A stretch of 12,782 nt of DNA from Candidatus Njordarchaeota archaeon (GTDB lineage Archaea; Asgardarchaeota; Njordarchaeia; Njordarchaeales; Njordarchaeaceae): positions 1 through 12,782 of the forward strand of contig JAHKLG010000028.1 of NCBI GenBank assembly GCA_029856625.1. The letters are read 5' to 3'. This document shows positions 1 through 7,528 of this stretch, one piece after another (within the stretch, counting starts at the first letter, position 1; each line of letters opens with the position of its first letter). The notes below the pieces were generated by a model. It was not told the origin of the DNA. It searched no databases and saw only the letters and a program-made list of their open reading frames with translations. The position numbers were made by a program, and so were the translations under genes.

Positions 1-8
1 CCCAAATC

Positions 9-1622
9 TTATTCACTCGGTAGCTTACTTAGTAATAACTCTATTTCTTCTAATAGTTTTTCACCATCTTTTGACTTAGGATACGTCACCATTCTAACAC
101 TCCTTGGTGGCCTAGTCATCCTTCTCCTAACTTCCGCTGGCCAATTATCCGGGTCAAATCCTTTCTGGGCTAGGAAAGCTAAGAACCATCTTTGAAGTCC
201 AAACCCAGAACATCCAGTCCATATGATTTTATCCTTTAGTTGATGTTTTATTCGGAAAGGCTCTGAATACTTTGATCCGTGAATGGATATATTCCCTATC
301 TCAAGCCACGCATGGGGGTCTTCACGAGATCCTTTATAGGGTAACCAAGCTTCGAAATCTATTGTTCCAGGTCTGTTAATATCGATTTCTCCTTCCTTTT
401 CCTCTTCTATCTCTCCAGCATGTACCAAGTAGAATGGTGTGACCCAAGCCCATCTCCACTCTATGTCAAGAACTCTATCCATGAAATACTCGTAGCGCTC
501 AAGTAGTTTATTCCGGATCTCTATAACTTGTTCAGGTTCTCCCAACCATACGATTTCTATCCTATGAAACTCAACTACCCTCTCTAAACCTCTTAATCCA
601 CCTGACTCCCACCTAAAGCTTGGTCCTGAGCGATCAAACCACATGATGGGTAGTTCTTTCCTATCAATTATTTCTCCGCCAAAAAACCAATAGAAAGGCT
701 CACATTGAGCAAAGCAAATAAAGTATGTCGGAGGTTTGATGAAATTTCTCAAATGATCAGGATCTGCTTTATTTAGAACTGAGACATAATCTATCCACTC
801 ATCGAAGTCCTCTAAGTTATACGAAATAGGCTGGCTGGCAAAGAACATTTGATGAGGCGTACCCCGTAGATGTCCTGTCTTTAAACCGATTTCTAGAGGA
901 TTCATCTTCGGGAAAATTGCTTCACTAAAACCTAGGGGTTTTAGTACTACCTCTATAAAGAGAGATTCGAATTTCCTAAGCAAATGCGTGATTGGTGGCG
1001 TATATAACCACTGCCCCGTTGCATATCTTTTAATCCAACCAATCTTTTCTAAGATGATGTTAGGGTCGTCTCTAAATTTCGGTTCCTTACCAACACTCTT
1101 CTTAATCAACCGCCAGTGCTCAACTTTACCGCCCCACTTAGCTCTTTTTTCTTTATAGTCTAATAGCTTGAGAAGACGATCAATTATTGGTCTTTTAAGC
1201 TCACTCTCCTTAAGATCCGTTAAACTAACAATGGTTATTTTATCCTCTATGCGAACCTCCTTCACGATAGGTAGAGAAGTTGAAACATGAAGAGACCCTT
1301 CTAGAATAATGTTAGCATTCCGGAGAATGATATCCCTTATCCCTATTCTGAACTCCTTACCTAGTATTGGAGCTAAGTAATTCTTTATCCGCAATGCTGC
1401 ATGATGCAATCTTACTTTACTGCCACTTCGTATCTTAAGTCTAATTAGATTATCCAGAAACTCGTATGAGACTACTCTTGCTCCTTCCTCCTTCTTACTC
1501 ACACCCCTCAGGAGAACTTTCGAGTTTATCTCATCAATAAGCTTTTTTGTAAAGAGAGACTTAAAATCTTCTGGAACAGCCTTACTGAGGATGTATTCAA
1601 CATCGCCCTCAAATCTTATCAT
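9..1622 (-). CDS. serS: Seryl-tRNA synthetase, class 2 (methanogen type)
   Basis: This cytoplasmic class II aminoacyl-tRNA synthetase charges tRNA-Ser with serine. The sequence fits the rare archaeal/methanogen SerRS rather than the common type: there is no long N-terminal coiled-coil arm, but an N-terminal tRNA-binding region of about 170 residues followed by the catalytic core. Motif 2 reads SFRWESGGLRGLERV, with EFHRIE directly after, and motif 3 is GCSGFGLQRW. Cys307 (AQCEPFYW), Glu356 (HRIE) and Cys471 (WTGCSG) fall where the Methanosarcina barkeri enzyme has its zinc ligands Cys306, Glu355 and Cys461. I chose ATG 1622 (537 aa) because GGAG lies 8 nt upstream; the frame stays open to an ATG at 1658 (549 aa), which would overlap the divergent ORF. 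Family assignment is very likely; start is likely. Confidence 0.93.
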   Translation of the reverse strand: MIRFEGDVEYILSKAVPEDFKSLFTKKLIDEINSKVLLRGVSKKEEGARVVSYEFLDNLIRLKIRSGSKVRLHHAALRIKNYLAPILGKEFRIGIRDIILRNANIILEGSLHVSTSLPIVKEVRIEDKITIVSLTDLKESELKRPIIDRLLKLLDYKEKRAKWGGKVEHWRLIKKSVGKEPKFRDDPNIILEKIGWIKRYATGQWLYTPPITHLLRKFESLFIEVVLKPLGFSEAIFPKMNPLEIGLKTGHLRGTPHQMFFASQPISYNLEDFDEWIDYVSVLNKADPDHLRNFIKPPTYFICFAQCEPFYWFFGGEIIDRKELPIMWFDRSGPSFRWESGGLRGLERVVEFHRIEIVWLGEPEQVIEIRNKLLERYEYFMDRVLDIEWRWAWVTPFYLVHAGEIEEEKEGEIDINRPGTIDFEAWLPYKGSREDPHAWLEIGNISIHGSKYSEPFRIKHQLKDKIIWTGCSGFGLQRWFLAFLAQKGFDPDNWPAEVRRRMTRPPRSVRMVTYPKSKDGEKLLEEIELLLSKLPSE

Positions 1623-1648
1623 TGGAACCACTCCAGAGGCTCTTAGAT

Positions 1649-1996
1649 ATGAAACCAATCTACATTGATACTCTTGAATTATTCGAAATTAAAAAGGCTA
1701 CTGATAAAAAGCTCAGAAATTACCAGATATTAGCATTAATCGGTGATGAAAAGGATATTAGAGAGTGCATAAGAAAGAACAGAGACTTTGCTAATCTATA
1801 TGAATACTTCTTGATCAATGGAAAAACAATACTGATTGTTCCACCTCCTAAATCGATCGCTGAACAAGAAAGTAGTCTAGCTGATCCCACTGAAAGAGTT
1901 ATCAGATTTTGCAAGAAATTAATACGTAAACAGAAGGAAAGTGGAAATCTAAAACTTCCACTATACGTATTACTTATACGTGTGTTTAATTGTTAG
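1649..1996 (+). CDS. Hypothetical protein, 116 aa, unknown family
   Basis: I do not recognise this protein. It reads as a soluble, Lys/Glu/Ile-rich 116-residue polypeptide with no membrane segment or signal peptide. Visible patches are IYIDTLELFEIKKATDKKLR near the N-terminus, a hydrophobic strand followed by prolines (KTILIVPPPKS, about residues 59-69) and a basic helix (RVIRFCKKLIRKQKES). GAGG lies 9 nt before ATG 1649; the frame extends upstream to ATG 1622, but that would run into the SerRS start. It starts 26 bp from divergent serS and ends 34 bp before sucC. Its last 20 codons overlap an inverted repeat and repeated TACGT elements that may belong to the sucC control region. Composition resembles coding sequence, but this could be a chance ORF. 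Confidence 0.45.
   Translation: MKPIYIDTLELFEIKKATDKKLRNYQILALIGDEKDIRECIRKNRDFANLYEYFLINGKTILIVPPPKSIAEQESSLADPTERVIRFCKKLIRKQKESGNLKLPLYVLLIRVFNC
1940..1962. repeat. 7-bp inverted repeat upstream of sucC
   Basis: AGTGGAA and TTCCACT are perfect inverted arms separated by 9 nt. The dyad sits about 70 bp before the sucC start, just upstream of a candidate TATA element, so it could be an operator, or only part of the small ORF that overlaps it. Confidence 0.35.
1972..1980 (+). promoter_or_regulatory. Candidate TATA box for sucCD
   Basis: The element ACTTATACG would place a start site about 25 nt downstream near 2000, giving a leader of about 30 nt before the sucC ATG at 2031. TACGT occurs three times nearby (1923, 1965, 1977). 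Assignment is by position and AT-rich shape only. Confidence 0.35.
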
Positions 1997-2030
1997 AAAA
2001 ATTCATTAGCATTCCTCGTGGGTGCAAGGA

Positions 2031-3164
2031 ATGTTCTTGTATGAGCATGAGGGTAAACGGATATTCTATGAATTTGGCATTCCTATTCCCCCAGGGAAAG
2101 TGGCATTCTCTATTGAGGAATCATTGAAAATTGCTGAAGAAATAGGATATCCAGTTGTTCTTAAGCCACAAATCTTGGGAGGCCGTAGAGGGAAGGCAGG
2201 GGCAATAAGATTCGCTGAAAATCCAGATGAATTAAAAAAGCATGCAAAGGAGTTATTTAGCATGACATTACATGGTGAGAGAGTTTCTAGGATTCTTGTA
2301 GAGAAAAAAGTGGACATAGCTCATGAATATTATATGTCTTTAATGGTTGATTTCTATGAGCGCAAAATTATTGCATTATTTTCGACGGAAGGAGGAATTG
2401 ATATAGAGGAGGTAGCTAGAACAAAACCAGAGGCCATCGTGAAGAGACATATTGAGCCAGAAGTGGGATTAGATCAATTTATAGGATTAGATATTGTAAA
2501 TCAACTAGGAATAAAGGGCAAAAAAGCATTGAAACTCGCCAGTATTTTTCATAAATTATGGCTAGCTCTTAAGCATAGAGATCTCTTGCTAGCCGAGATA
2601 AACCCCTTAGCAGAAACCACTAATGGAGAAATAATTGCGCTTGATGCTAGAGTAATGGCTGACGACAATGCTCATATTCGCCAACCATGGATCACTGAAT
2701 TAAAGAAGAAGAGAGCTGGTGTGGAGAGTCTAGAACATAAGGCAAGGGAAAGAGGCATATCATTTGTGGTTCTTGAGGGAGATATCGGTGTAATCGGTAA
2801 TGGTGCTGGATTAACGATGGCTACTGTTGATTTAGTAAAGGAATTCGGTGGACGCCCCGCCAACTTCCTTGATATAGGGGGAGGAGCTGGGCCTGAGAGA
2901 GTTATTGCTGCTATAGAGACGATTCTTAAACTCGGAAATATTAAGGTTATACTCATGAATATTTTCGGTGGAATAACAAGATGTGATCTGGTTGCTAAAG
3001 GAATCTTAGAAGCTCTACGAAAGATTGATCTAAAAATTCCACTTGTAGTACGCCTTACGGGAACTAACGAAGAAATTGGAAGAGAAATGCTAAAGCAAGC
3101 AGGTATCGAAGCTTATACAGATATGATTGAAGCCGTCAAGAAGGCTGTTGAATTAGCTAAATAA
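2031..3164 (+). CDS. sucC: Succinyl-CoA synthetase beta subunit
   Basis: The ATP-grasp subunit pairs with SucD to interconvert succinyl-CoA and succinate with formation of ATP or GTP in the cytoplasmic TCA route. Visible family features are the N-terminal YEHEGKRIFYEFGIPIP segment, the nucleotide-binding stretch VVLKPQILGGRRGKAG, the metal-binding EINPLA (Glu189 onward) and LDARV, and the C-terminal CoA-ligase part with FLDIGGGAG and NIFGGITRCDLVAKGI. Length is 377 aa, normal for the family. I chose ATG 2031 because GGTG lies 7 nt upstream and the homologous N-terminus begins there; the GTG at 2022 is part of that Shine-Dalgarno. The gene ends 11 nt before the sucD ATG, so the two form an operon. 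SucCD rather than an ADP-forming acetyl-CoA synthetase, because the subunits are separate and of standard SucC/SucD lengths. Confidence 0.95.
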   Translation: MFLYEHEGKRIFYEFGIPIPPGKVAFSIEESLKIAEEIGYPVVLKPQILGGRRGKAGAIRFAENPDELKKHAKELFSMTLHGERVSRILVEKKVDIAHEYYMSLMVDFYERKIIALFSTEGGIDIEEVARTKPEAIVKRHIEPEVGLDQFIGLDIVNQLGIKGKKALKLASIFHKLWLALKHRDLLLAEINPLAETTNGEIIALDARVMADDNAHIRQPWITELKKKRAGVESLEHKARERGISFVVLEGDIGVIGNGAGLTMATVDLVKEFGGRPANFLDIGGGAGPERVIAAIETILKLGNIKVILMNIFGGITRCDLVAKGILEALRKIDLKIPLVVRLTGTNEEIGREMLKQAGIEAYTDMIEAVKKAVELAK

Positions 3165-3175
3165 AGGTGAAAAAT

Positions 3176-4048
3176 ATGGGCATTCTCGTGAATAAAAATA
3201 CTCGAGTAATTGTTCAGGGGATTACTGGAAGAGAAGGCTCTTTTCATACAAAATTGATGCTTGAATATGGCACAAAGATCGTTGCAGGAGTTACTCCTGG
3301 GAAAGGCGGAAATGAAGTTCATGGTGTTCCCGTTTATGACTCTATAGGGGATGCTCTCAGAGAAAATGAAGCAGATGCAAGCATAATTTTCGTTCCAGCA
3401 AAGTTTGCAGGAGATGCTATTAAGGAAGCAATACACTATAACTTGAACCCTATAGTCGTAATCACCGAGGGCATTCCAATATGGACTACTTTAGAACTAG
3501 TGCGGATGGCTAAAGAAAAGAATATTTATATCATCGGACCTAATTGCCCTGGGATCATAATTCCCACTGAAATAAAGTTAGGCATAATGCCAGCCCATGT
3601 ATTTAAGCGAGGAGATGTCGCTGTTATTTCCAGGAGCGGGACACTTACCTATGAAATATCAAAAACTCTCTCCGATGCTGGATTAGGTCAAAGCGTTGTG
3701 ATAGGGATTGGCGGGGATCCAGTCAAAGGGCTAACAATCCCAGAGGCTCTTAAACTACTAGAAGAAGATCCCGAAACTAAGAAGATAGTAATCATTGGTG
3801 AGATTGGTGGAGTCGAGGAAGAAAAAGCTGCAGAGCTTATAAAGAGAGATATCATTACGAAACCCGTTGTGGCATATATTGCTGGTAAGCATGTTACAAT
3901 GCGTACTGGGGTATCCTTTGGTCACGCTGGTGCTATCGTACTTGGGAATATCGGTCGTCCAGAATCAAAGATAAAAGCGTTTCAAGAAGCTGGCGTTCCC
4001 GTGGCTAGATTGCCTTATGAGGTTGTTGATTATCTAAAAGAAGCCTAG
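3176..4048 (+). CDS. sucD: Succinyl-CoA synthetase alpha subunit
   Basis: The CoA-binding subunit carries the catalytic phosphohistidine. The protein (290 aa) opens with the CoA-binding Rossmann part (VIVQGITGREGSFHT), followed by VTPGKGG, VPVYDSI and IGPNCPGII; the ligase domain follows with VISRSGTLTYE and GIGGDPVKG. His250 in SFGHAGAI matches the phosphorylated histidine of E. coli SucD (His246). ATG 3176 is preceded by AGGTGA with 5 nt spacing, directly after the sucC stop; the in-frame GTG at 3167 lies inside this ribosome-binding site and is unlikely to be used. The TAG stop shares the palindrome CTAG with the stop of the convergent phosphopantothenate synthetase gene, so the two mRNAs must overlap at their 3' ends. 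Confidence 0.95.
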   Translation: MGILVNKNTRVIVQGITGREGSFHTKLMLEYGTKIVAGVTPGKGGNEVHGVPVYDSIGDALRENEADASIIFVPAKFAGDAIKEAIHYNLNPIVVITEGIPIWTTLELVRMAKEKNIYIIGPNCPGIIIPTEIKLGIMPAHVFKRGDVAVISRSGTLTYEISKTLSDAGLGQSVVIGIGGDPVKGLTIPEALKLLEEDPETKKIVIIGEIGGVEEEKAAELIKRDIITKPVVAYIAGKHVTMRTGVSFGHAGAIVLGNIGRPESKIKAFQEAGVPVARLPYEVVDYLKEA

Positions 4049-4881
4049 AGGAACTTTAAATTAAACTTTGGATACTTTTTTACTTCCTCTATTATTAATC
4101 CCTTACTTGCCCATTCCTCAATATTTTCCTTTATTTTCTCAAAAGCTCTTCGGAGAATATCATTATTATCGTAATTCTTAAGAATTTCCAAGAGTTCTTC
4201 TTTCGGCTTATTTCTCATTTTTTCTACAATTCTTATCATTCCAGGCACTGCTCTAACAATATTATCTACTATTGTAATGTTTGCCCATTGAGCTGTTCTC
4301 GATAAAGGATTAAGATCGATTGTTACTACATTTTTTCCCATTTTTCTTAAAGCCATAGTTCTGTCCCCGTCTTCTAAGGGCACAAAAACCGTATCAGCGA
4401 TTAGGATACCTCTCTTGTCTACATATCTTCTTAGATGCTCTATTTCTGGAAGCTCGGCTCTATACTTTTCATCTACGCCTAACACTTCTCCAGCTCCCGC
4501 TGCTAATAGGACGCGTTCGATAGCTCGTTCCCTCCTCTTAGTCCTGTAAAACAAATTCACTTCAAGCTTAGCATTGACTTTCTTGGCCAATTCTACATAT
4601 TCTTTTGCTACTAGAGCCGCAACATTACCATTTACGGAAAAAACTGGATGTTTTGAAACTAGAAATAAAGCTACTGCAGCTTCCATTGCTTCCCTCGCGA
4701 AGTCATGTGTTTTTTCTCCTAGTAAATAATCGAAAGCTTCGCCTCTCCCATGAGCTATTAAACCGGCTGTAGCCACAACTCCTTCGTTATATCCGTGCAC
4801 AAGTAGTTCTCTATATTTCAAAGATTTTGCTCGTGGATGTGATTCCGGTATTATTATGTTTTCCTCTTCTCTTTCTCTCAT
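4045..4881 (-). CDS. 4-phosphopantoate-beta-alanine ligase (phosphopantothenate synthetase)
   Basis: This archaeal enzyme (COG1701, formerly DUF137) condenses 4-phosphopantoate with beta-alanine using ATP to give 4'-phosphopantothenate, replacing the bacterial PanC/CoaA order of steps. The family signatures are clear: IPESHPRA at residues 11-18, AGLIAHGRGEAFDYLLGE at 39-56, LEVNLFYRTKRRE, and VTIDLNPLSRTAQ followed by ITIVDNIVRA. I chose ATG 4881 (278 aa): GGGTGA lies 5 nt upstream and contains the TGA stop of the preceding pantoate kinase gene, so translation is probably coupled. A GTG at 4890 inside that element would give 281 aa. It is the last gene of the CoA operon and its product uses beta-alanine made by PanD, encoded at the operon's start. 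Confidence 0.93.
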   Translation of the reverse strand: MREREEENIIIPESHPRAKSLKYRELLVHGYNEGVVATAGLIAHGRGEAFDYLLGEKTHDFAREAMEAAVALFLVSKHPVFSVNGNVAALVAKEYVELAKKVNAKLEVNLFYRTKRRERAIERVLLAAGAGEVLGVDEKYRAELPEIEHLRRYVDKRGILIADTVFVPLEDGDRTMALRKMGKNVVTIDLNPLSRTAQWANITIVDNIVRAVPGMIRIVEKMRNKPKEELLEILKNYDNNDILRRAFEKIKENIEEWASKGLIIEEVKKYPKFNLKFL

Positions 4882-4886
4882 CTTTT

Positions 4887-5792
4887 TCACCCAATAATTC
4901 TAACTCCAAAGTTCTCCATTTTTGTGCATGCAAAATATTTAATCTTCCCTGTGTTTAGTTTTCGAAGAACTTCTTTGAAATTAATTCTCTCACCAAATTC
5001 TTCTCTTATTAAGAAGATTCCTCTTCCAATCATTAGCATCGACCCCTGGTATCCCTTTTCCACAAAAAGCGATAACGCTTTAGCTAAAGTGTTATTCATT
5101 AGCCCTATTTTTTCAGAAAAATCTCTTGAAAGTTTTACAAATTCGGTTAACGTTGGATTAGAGGTTAATTTCACAAGCTTATTGCTGAATGCTCTTTGAA
5201 CTTTTTTGATGAAATCCTTAGAAGCTAGCATTGTTGGTGTTTCTATCCGTTCCCAAACTAAGATTAAAACTTCCCAATCTTTAGGAATCCTAAGAACTCG
5301 CCCTATTCCAGGAGCTCCAGGACTTAGTCTGATCTCAAACATCCCATCATATTGTGCTATTACACTTCCCAGCCCAGTTCTCTGTTTAACTTCAGAAATA
5401 TGAGCTATTCTTGCTAACTCCTCCCTAGAGAAACCTAAATCTAAAACTTCATTTATTCCAAATACCACACCAAGAGCCCCAGCTCCACTACTACTTAGCC
5501 CACAGCCTATTGGAACTTGAAATTCGTGACTAACTATAAATTCTCCCCTAAAAATTTCAGCCCGCTCTAGTATTTCTTTAGCGGCAGTTAATGATGTTCG
5601 AGCCTCCATTGTTCTATCTATTCCATTAAAAAAGATTCTGATGCGAAGATTGCTTGAATCTTTAAACTTTACCGTAGTGAAAACATACTTAGCGATCGAA
5701 AAACCAGCCCCCAGCGACCCTGACTTTATTGGGTTTTCTTTAATTACTGGATAGAAAAAGCCAGTAATATGAGCTGGCACTGCAATTTTCAT
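4887..5792 (-). CDS. Pantoate kinase (GHMP family)
   Basis: Pantoate kinase (COG1829) phosphorylates pantoate with ATP to 4-phosphopantoate, the first committed step of the archaeal CoA route; its product goes to the synthetase encoded next. The 301-residue protein starts MKIAVPAHITGFFYPV, typical of the family. It has the GHMP phosphate-binding glycine/serine loop PIGCGLSSSGAGALG at residues 94-108, then an Arg/Thr-rich LGSVIAQYDG segment (GHMP motif region) and a C-terminal GxG-like region (LMIGRGIFLI). The start ATG at 5792 has the element GAGTGAT 5 nt upstream, and this element contains the TGA stop of coaBC, only 6 nt away. Its own stop overlaps the ribosome-binding site of the next gene, so the whole set looks translationally coupled. 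Confidence 0.93.
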   Translation of the reverse strand: MKIAVPAHITGFFYPVIKENPIKSGSLGAGFSIAKYVFTTVKFKDSSNLRIRIFFNGIDRTMEARTSLTAAKEILERAEIFRGEFIVSHEFQVPIGCGLSSSGAGALGVVFGINEVLDLGFSREELARIAHISEVKQRTGLGSVIAQYDGMFEIRLSPGAPGIGRVLRIPKDWEVLILVWERIETPTMLASKDFIKKVQRAFSNKLVKLTSNPTLTEFVKLSRDFSEKIGLMNNTLAKALSLFVEKGYQGSMLMIGRGIFLIREEFGERINFKEVLRKLNTGKIKYFACTKMENFGVRIIG

Positions 5793-5798
5793 TAAGAA

Positions 5799-7040
5799 TC
5801 ACTCTAAGAATTTCTCCGCGATATAATCAAGTATCCAACCAGCTACGTCTCTCTTCAAACCTCTCATTTCCCTTATCACATCACATCCTCGTTCTCGAGC
5901 TAAAAGAATAACCTCAGTATAGTCTGCCCCAAAAATACCCTTGCTAACATCATTAACAATAACTATATCCGCCATGCCTTGGCCGAGGTACTCTTTTCCA
6001 GCCATTATAAGCTGGTCATTTGTCTTGTTCCATTCTGCTTTAAAAGCAACAAAAAGCGCGTTATCATTTATATCCCTAGCGATTTTTATTATCTTCTCTG
6101 TAGGAATTAACCGTAATGATAATGAGCGATCAGATTCGATTTTACCATCAAAAGTCTTATCTGGTCTGAAATCGCTTATAGCTGCTGCATGGAGAAATAT
6201 ATCTGCATATTTTATCTCCTTCAAAATTAATTCTTTTGCTTCATCATATGTTTCGAATGTCAAAACATTGATTCCCCTAGGAATTATAGTTCTCTTCACC
6301 GCATCTTTTGAAATTATAAGGGTAGTTTCTGCACCCCTTAACCATGCCTCAAGAGCTAAAGCAATACCCATCTTGCCACTACTTGGATTTGATATGAACC
6401 GGATTTTGTCTATGTATACTCTTGTACCTCCGCCAGTAACTAATACTCTTTTCCCTCTCAGATTTTGCCTCGTAAAAACTTTGAAAACATATTCTACTAT
6501 CTCCTCTATTGAAGGAAATTTAGCTTTGCCCTCCTTAACTAGGGGTTCCACTATGGTTATTCCTATTTCCCTTAATTTTTTGATATTCTCAACTACTTGG
6601 GGGGATTTCCATAAGCTTAAGTGCATTGCTGGAACAATTATGGTCGGAATTCCTCTTCCCATACCAGCCAACACCACTGTTAATAAGGCATTGTCTGCTA
6701 TTCCCATGGCTATTTTCGATATTGTATTCGCCGTAGCGGGTGCAACTAAGATTAGCTTATTAGAACAATTAAAAGTCCATTTTATGTGCTCTATTTCCCC
6801 CGTAAGTTCCGTAAGAACAGGATTCCCCGTTGCCCAATGAAATAACTTCGGAGATATAAGCTTAGATGCTTCTGGCGACATAACTGTGTAAATTTCAGCA
6901 CCATGTCTCATAAGTTCTCTCGCTAAATCAATAGCCTTGTATATTGCCGCACTACTAGTTACTGCCAGTATTACTTCCTTTCCTTTTAATCTGGTAGATT
7001 TTGAATTCTTGATATCTTTTGATGGATGCTGTTTTTCCAT
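5799..7040 (-). CDS. coaBC: Bifunctional phosphopantothenoylcysteine decarboxylase / phosphopantothenate-cysteine ligase
   Basis: CoaBC adds cysteine to 4'-phosphopantothenate (CoaB) and decarboxylates the product to 4'-phosphopantetheine (CoaC, an FMN enzyme). Residues about 20-190 are the CoaC flavoprotein: ILAVTSSAAIYKA, His85 in IEHIKW (position of the catalytic His of the family), APATANTI and PAMHLSLW. The Cys-containing ACGxxGxGR flap of E. coli-type enzymes is replaced by a KEGKAKFPS stretch near 169-177, which I believe is usual in archaeal CoaBC. Residues about 197-413 are CoaB: VLVTGGGTRVYIDKIRFISN, PSSGKMG, HAAAISDFRP and ADIVIVND. ATG 7040 has GGAGTG 10 nt upstream; panD ends 3 nt earlier. 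Length 413 aa is normal. The first 17 residues are a polar extension, so a later start is possible but no better one is seen. Confidence 0.95.
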   Translation of the reverse strand: MEKQHPSKDIKNSKSTRLKGKEVILAVTSSAAIYKAIDLARELMRHGAEIYTVMSPEASKLISPKLFHWATGNPVLTELTGEIEHIKWTFNCSNKLILVAPATANTISKIAMGIADNALLTVVLAGMGRGIPTIIVPAMHLSLWKSPQVVENIKKLREIGITIVEPLVKEGKAKFPSIEEIVEYVFKVFTRQNLRGKRVLVTGGGTRVYIDKIRFISNPSSGKMGIALALEAWLRGAETTLIISKDAVKRTIIPRGINVLTFETYDEAKELILKEIKYADIFLHAAAISDFRPDKTFDGKIESDRSLSLRLIPTEKIIKIARDINDNALFVAFKAEWNKTNDQLIMAGKEYLGQGMADIVIVNDVSKGIFGADYTEVILLARERGCDVIREMRGLKRDVAGWILDYIAEKFLE

Positions 7041-7043
7041 AAC

Positions 7044-7415
7044 TTATACACACTCCATGTTGTAGTGAAGAATTTTCTCGATCTTATTTCTCTCATTAAT
7101 CAGAATTATTTTTGGCTTAATTCTATTGAGCTCGTCTAGCGCTATATATGCGAATGAAAAAACTATCAATTCGTCCCCTATCTCACCTAATCGCGCCGCT
7201 GCACCATTGAGAATTACTTCACCATCAGATCCTGGAATTACATATGTTTCAAAACGCGCGCCATTCGAAACATTAGCAACCAAAACACATTCGTAAGGAA
7301 AAATACCAGCAGTCTTCAATATACTTCGGTCAATTGTTATGCTTCCCTTATACTTTATGTTCTTCCCTGTGACCCTTAGTCCTTGAATTTTTGCATAAAG
7401 CACCTTCTTTAACAT
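7044..7415 (-). CDS. panD: Aspartate 1-decarboxylase, pyruvoyl type
   Basis: PanD converts L-aspartate to beta-alanine, the amine used by phosphopantothenate synthetase. It is made as a proenzyme that cleaves itself between Gly and Ser, the Ser becoming the pyruvoyl cofactor. The 123-residue product keeps the key positions of the E. coli enzyme at the same numbers: Lys9, Tyr22, Gly24-Ser25 (YKGSITID), Arg54 and Tyr58 (NGARFETY), then LNGAAARLGEIGDELIVFSFA. It is the first gene of the CoA operon; ATG 7415 is preceded by a weak GGG element and, further up, by a TATA box. This is unusual because most archaea make beta-alanine with a PLP-dependent MfnA-type decarboxylase; acquisition from bacteria is one explanation. 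The C-terminal 30 residues (ELNRIKPKIILINERNKIEK...) are less conserved. Confidence in the family is high. Confidence 0.93.
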   Translation of the reverse strand: MLKKVLYAKIQGLRVTGKNIKYKGSITIDRSILKTAGIFPYECVLVANVSNGARFETYVIPGSDGEVILNGAAARLGEIGDELIVFSFAYIALDELNRIKPKIILINERNKIEKILHYNMECV

Positions 7416-7447
7416 TTGTTTTCCCTTTCTTACCTATGTCATATTAC

Positions 7448-7471
7448 ATCCTCAAACTGTCTAAGGAGGAT
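7448..7471. promoter_or_regulatory. Inverted repeat at the panD transcription start region
   Basis: ATCCTC and GAGGAT form a perfect 6-bp inverted repeat separated by 12 nt. It lies immediately downstream of the panD TATA box, over the expected start site, where a repressor would block the CoA operon. ACATCCTC, covering the left arm, recurs at 7561-7568 just before the divergent aIF1 gene. Function is inferred from position only. Confidence 0.3.
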
Positions 7472-7475
7472 AATG

Positions 7476-7483
7476 TATAAAAA
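7476..7483 (-). promoter_or_regulatory. TATA box of the CoA operon (panD promoter)
   Basis: On the minus strand TTTTTATA lies about 60 nt before the panD ATG, predicting a start site near 7455 and a leader of about 40 nt. It is the only strong TATA-like element between panD and the divergent aIF1 promoter on this strand. Confidence 0.5.
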
Positions 7484-7516
7484 TGACATATTGATTCGGT
7501 CGCTCAGAAGCGTTTA

Positions 7517-7528
7517 TTTTTTATAATG
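7517..7528 (+). promoter_or_regulatory. TATA box of the aIF1 gene
   Basis: TTTTTTATAATG on the plus strand predicts a start site near 7546, leaving a leader of roughly 35-45 nt before the aIF1 start. It is back to back with the panD promoter in the 164-nt intergenic region. Confidence 0.45.

Noticed and set aside
5941..6840. Long plus-strand frame (299 codons) antisense to coaBC
   Set aside because: The minus strand encodes an intact CoaBC with all expected motifs; the antisense product is Ile/Ser-rich and matches no family.
7473..7526. 17-codon frame starting ATG after a perfect AGGAGG on the plus strand
   Set aside because: Spacing between AGGAGG and ATG is only 3 nt, no promoter fits upstream, and the GAGGAT is better explained as one arm of the panD dyad.
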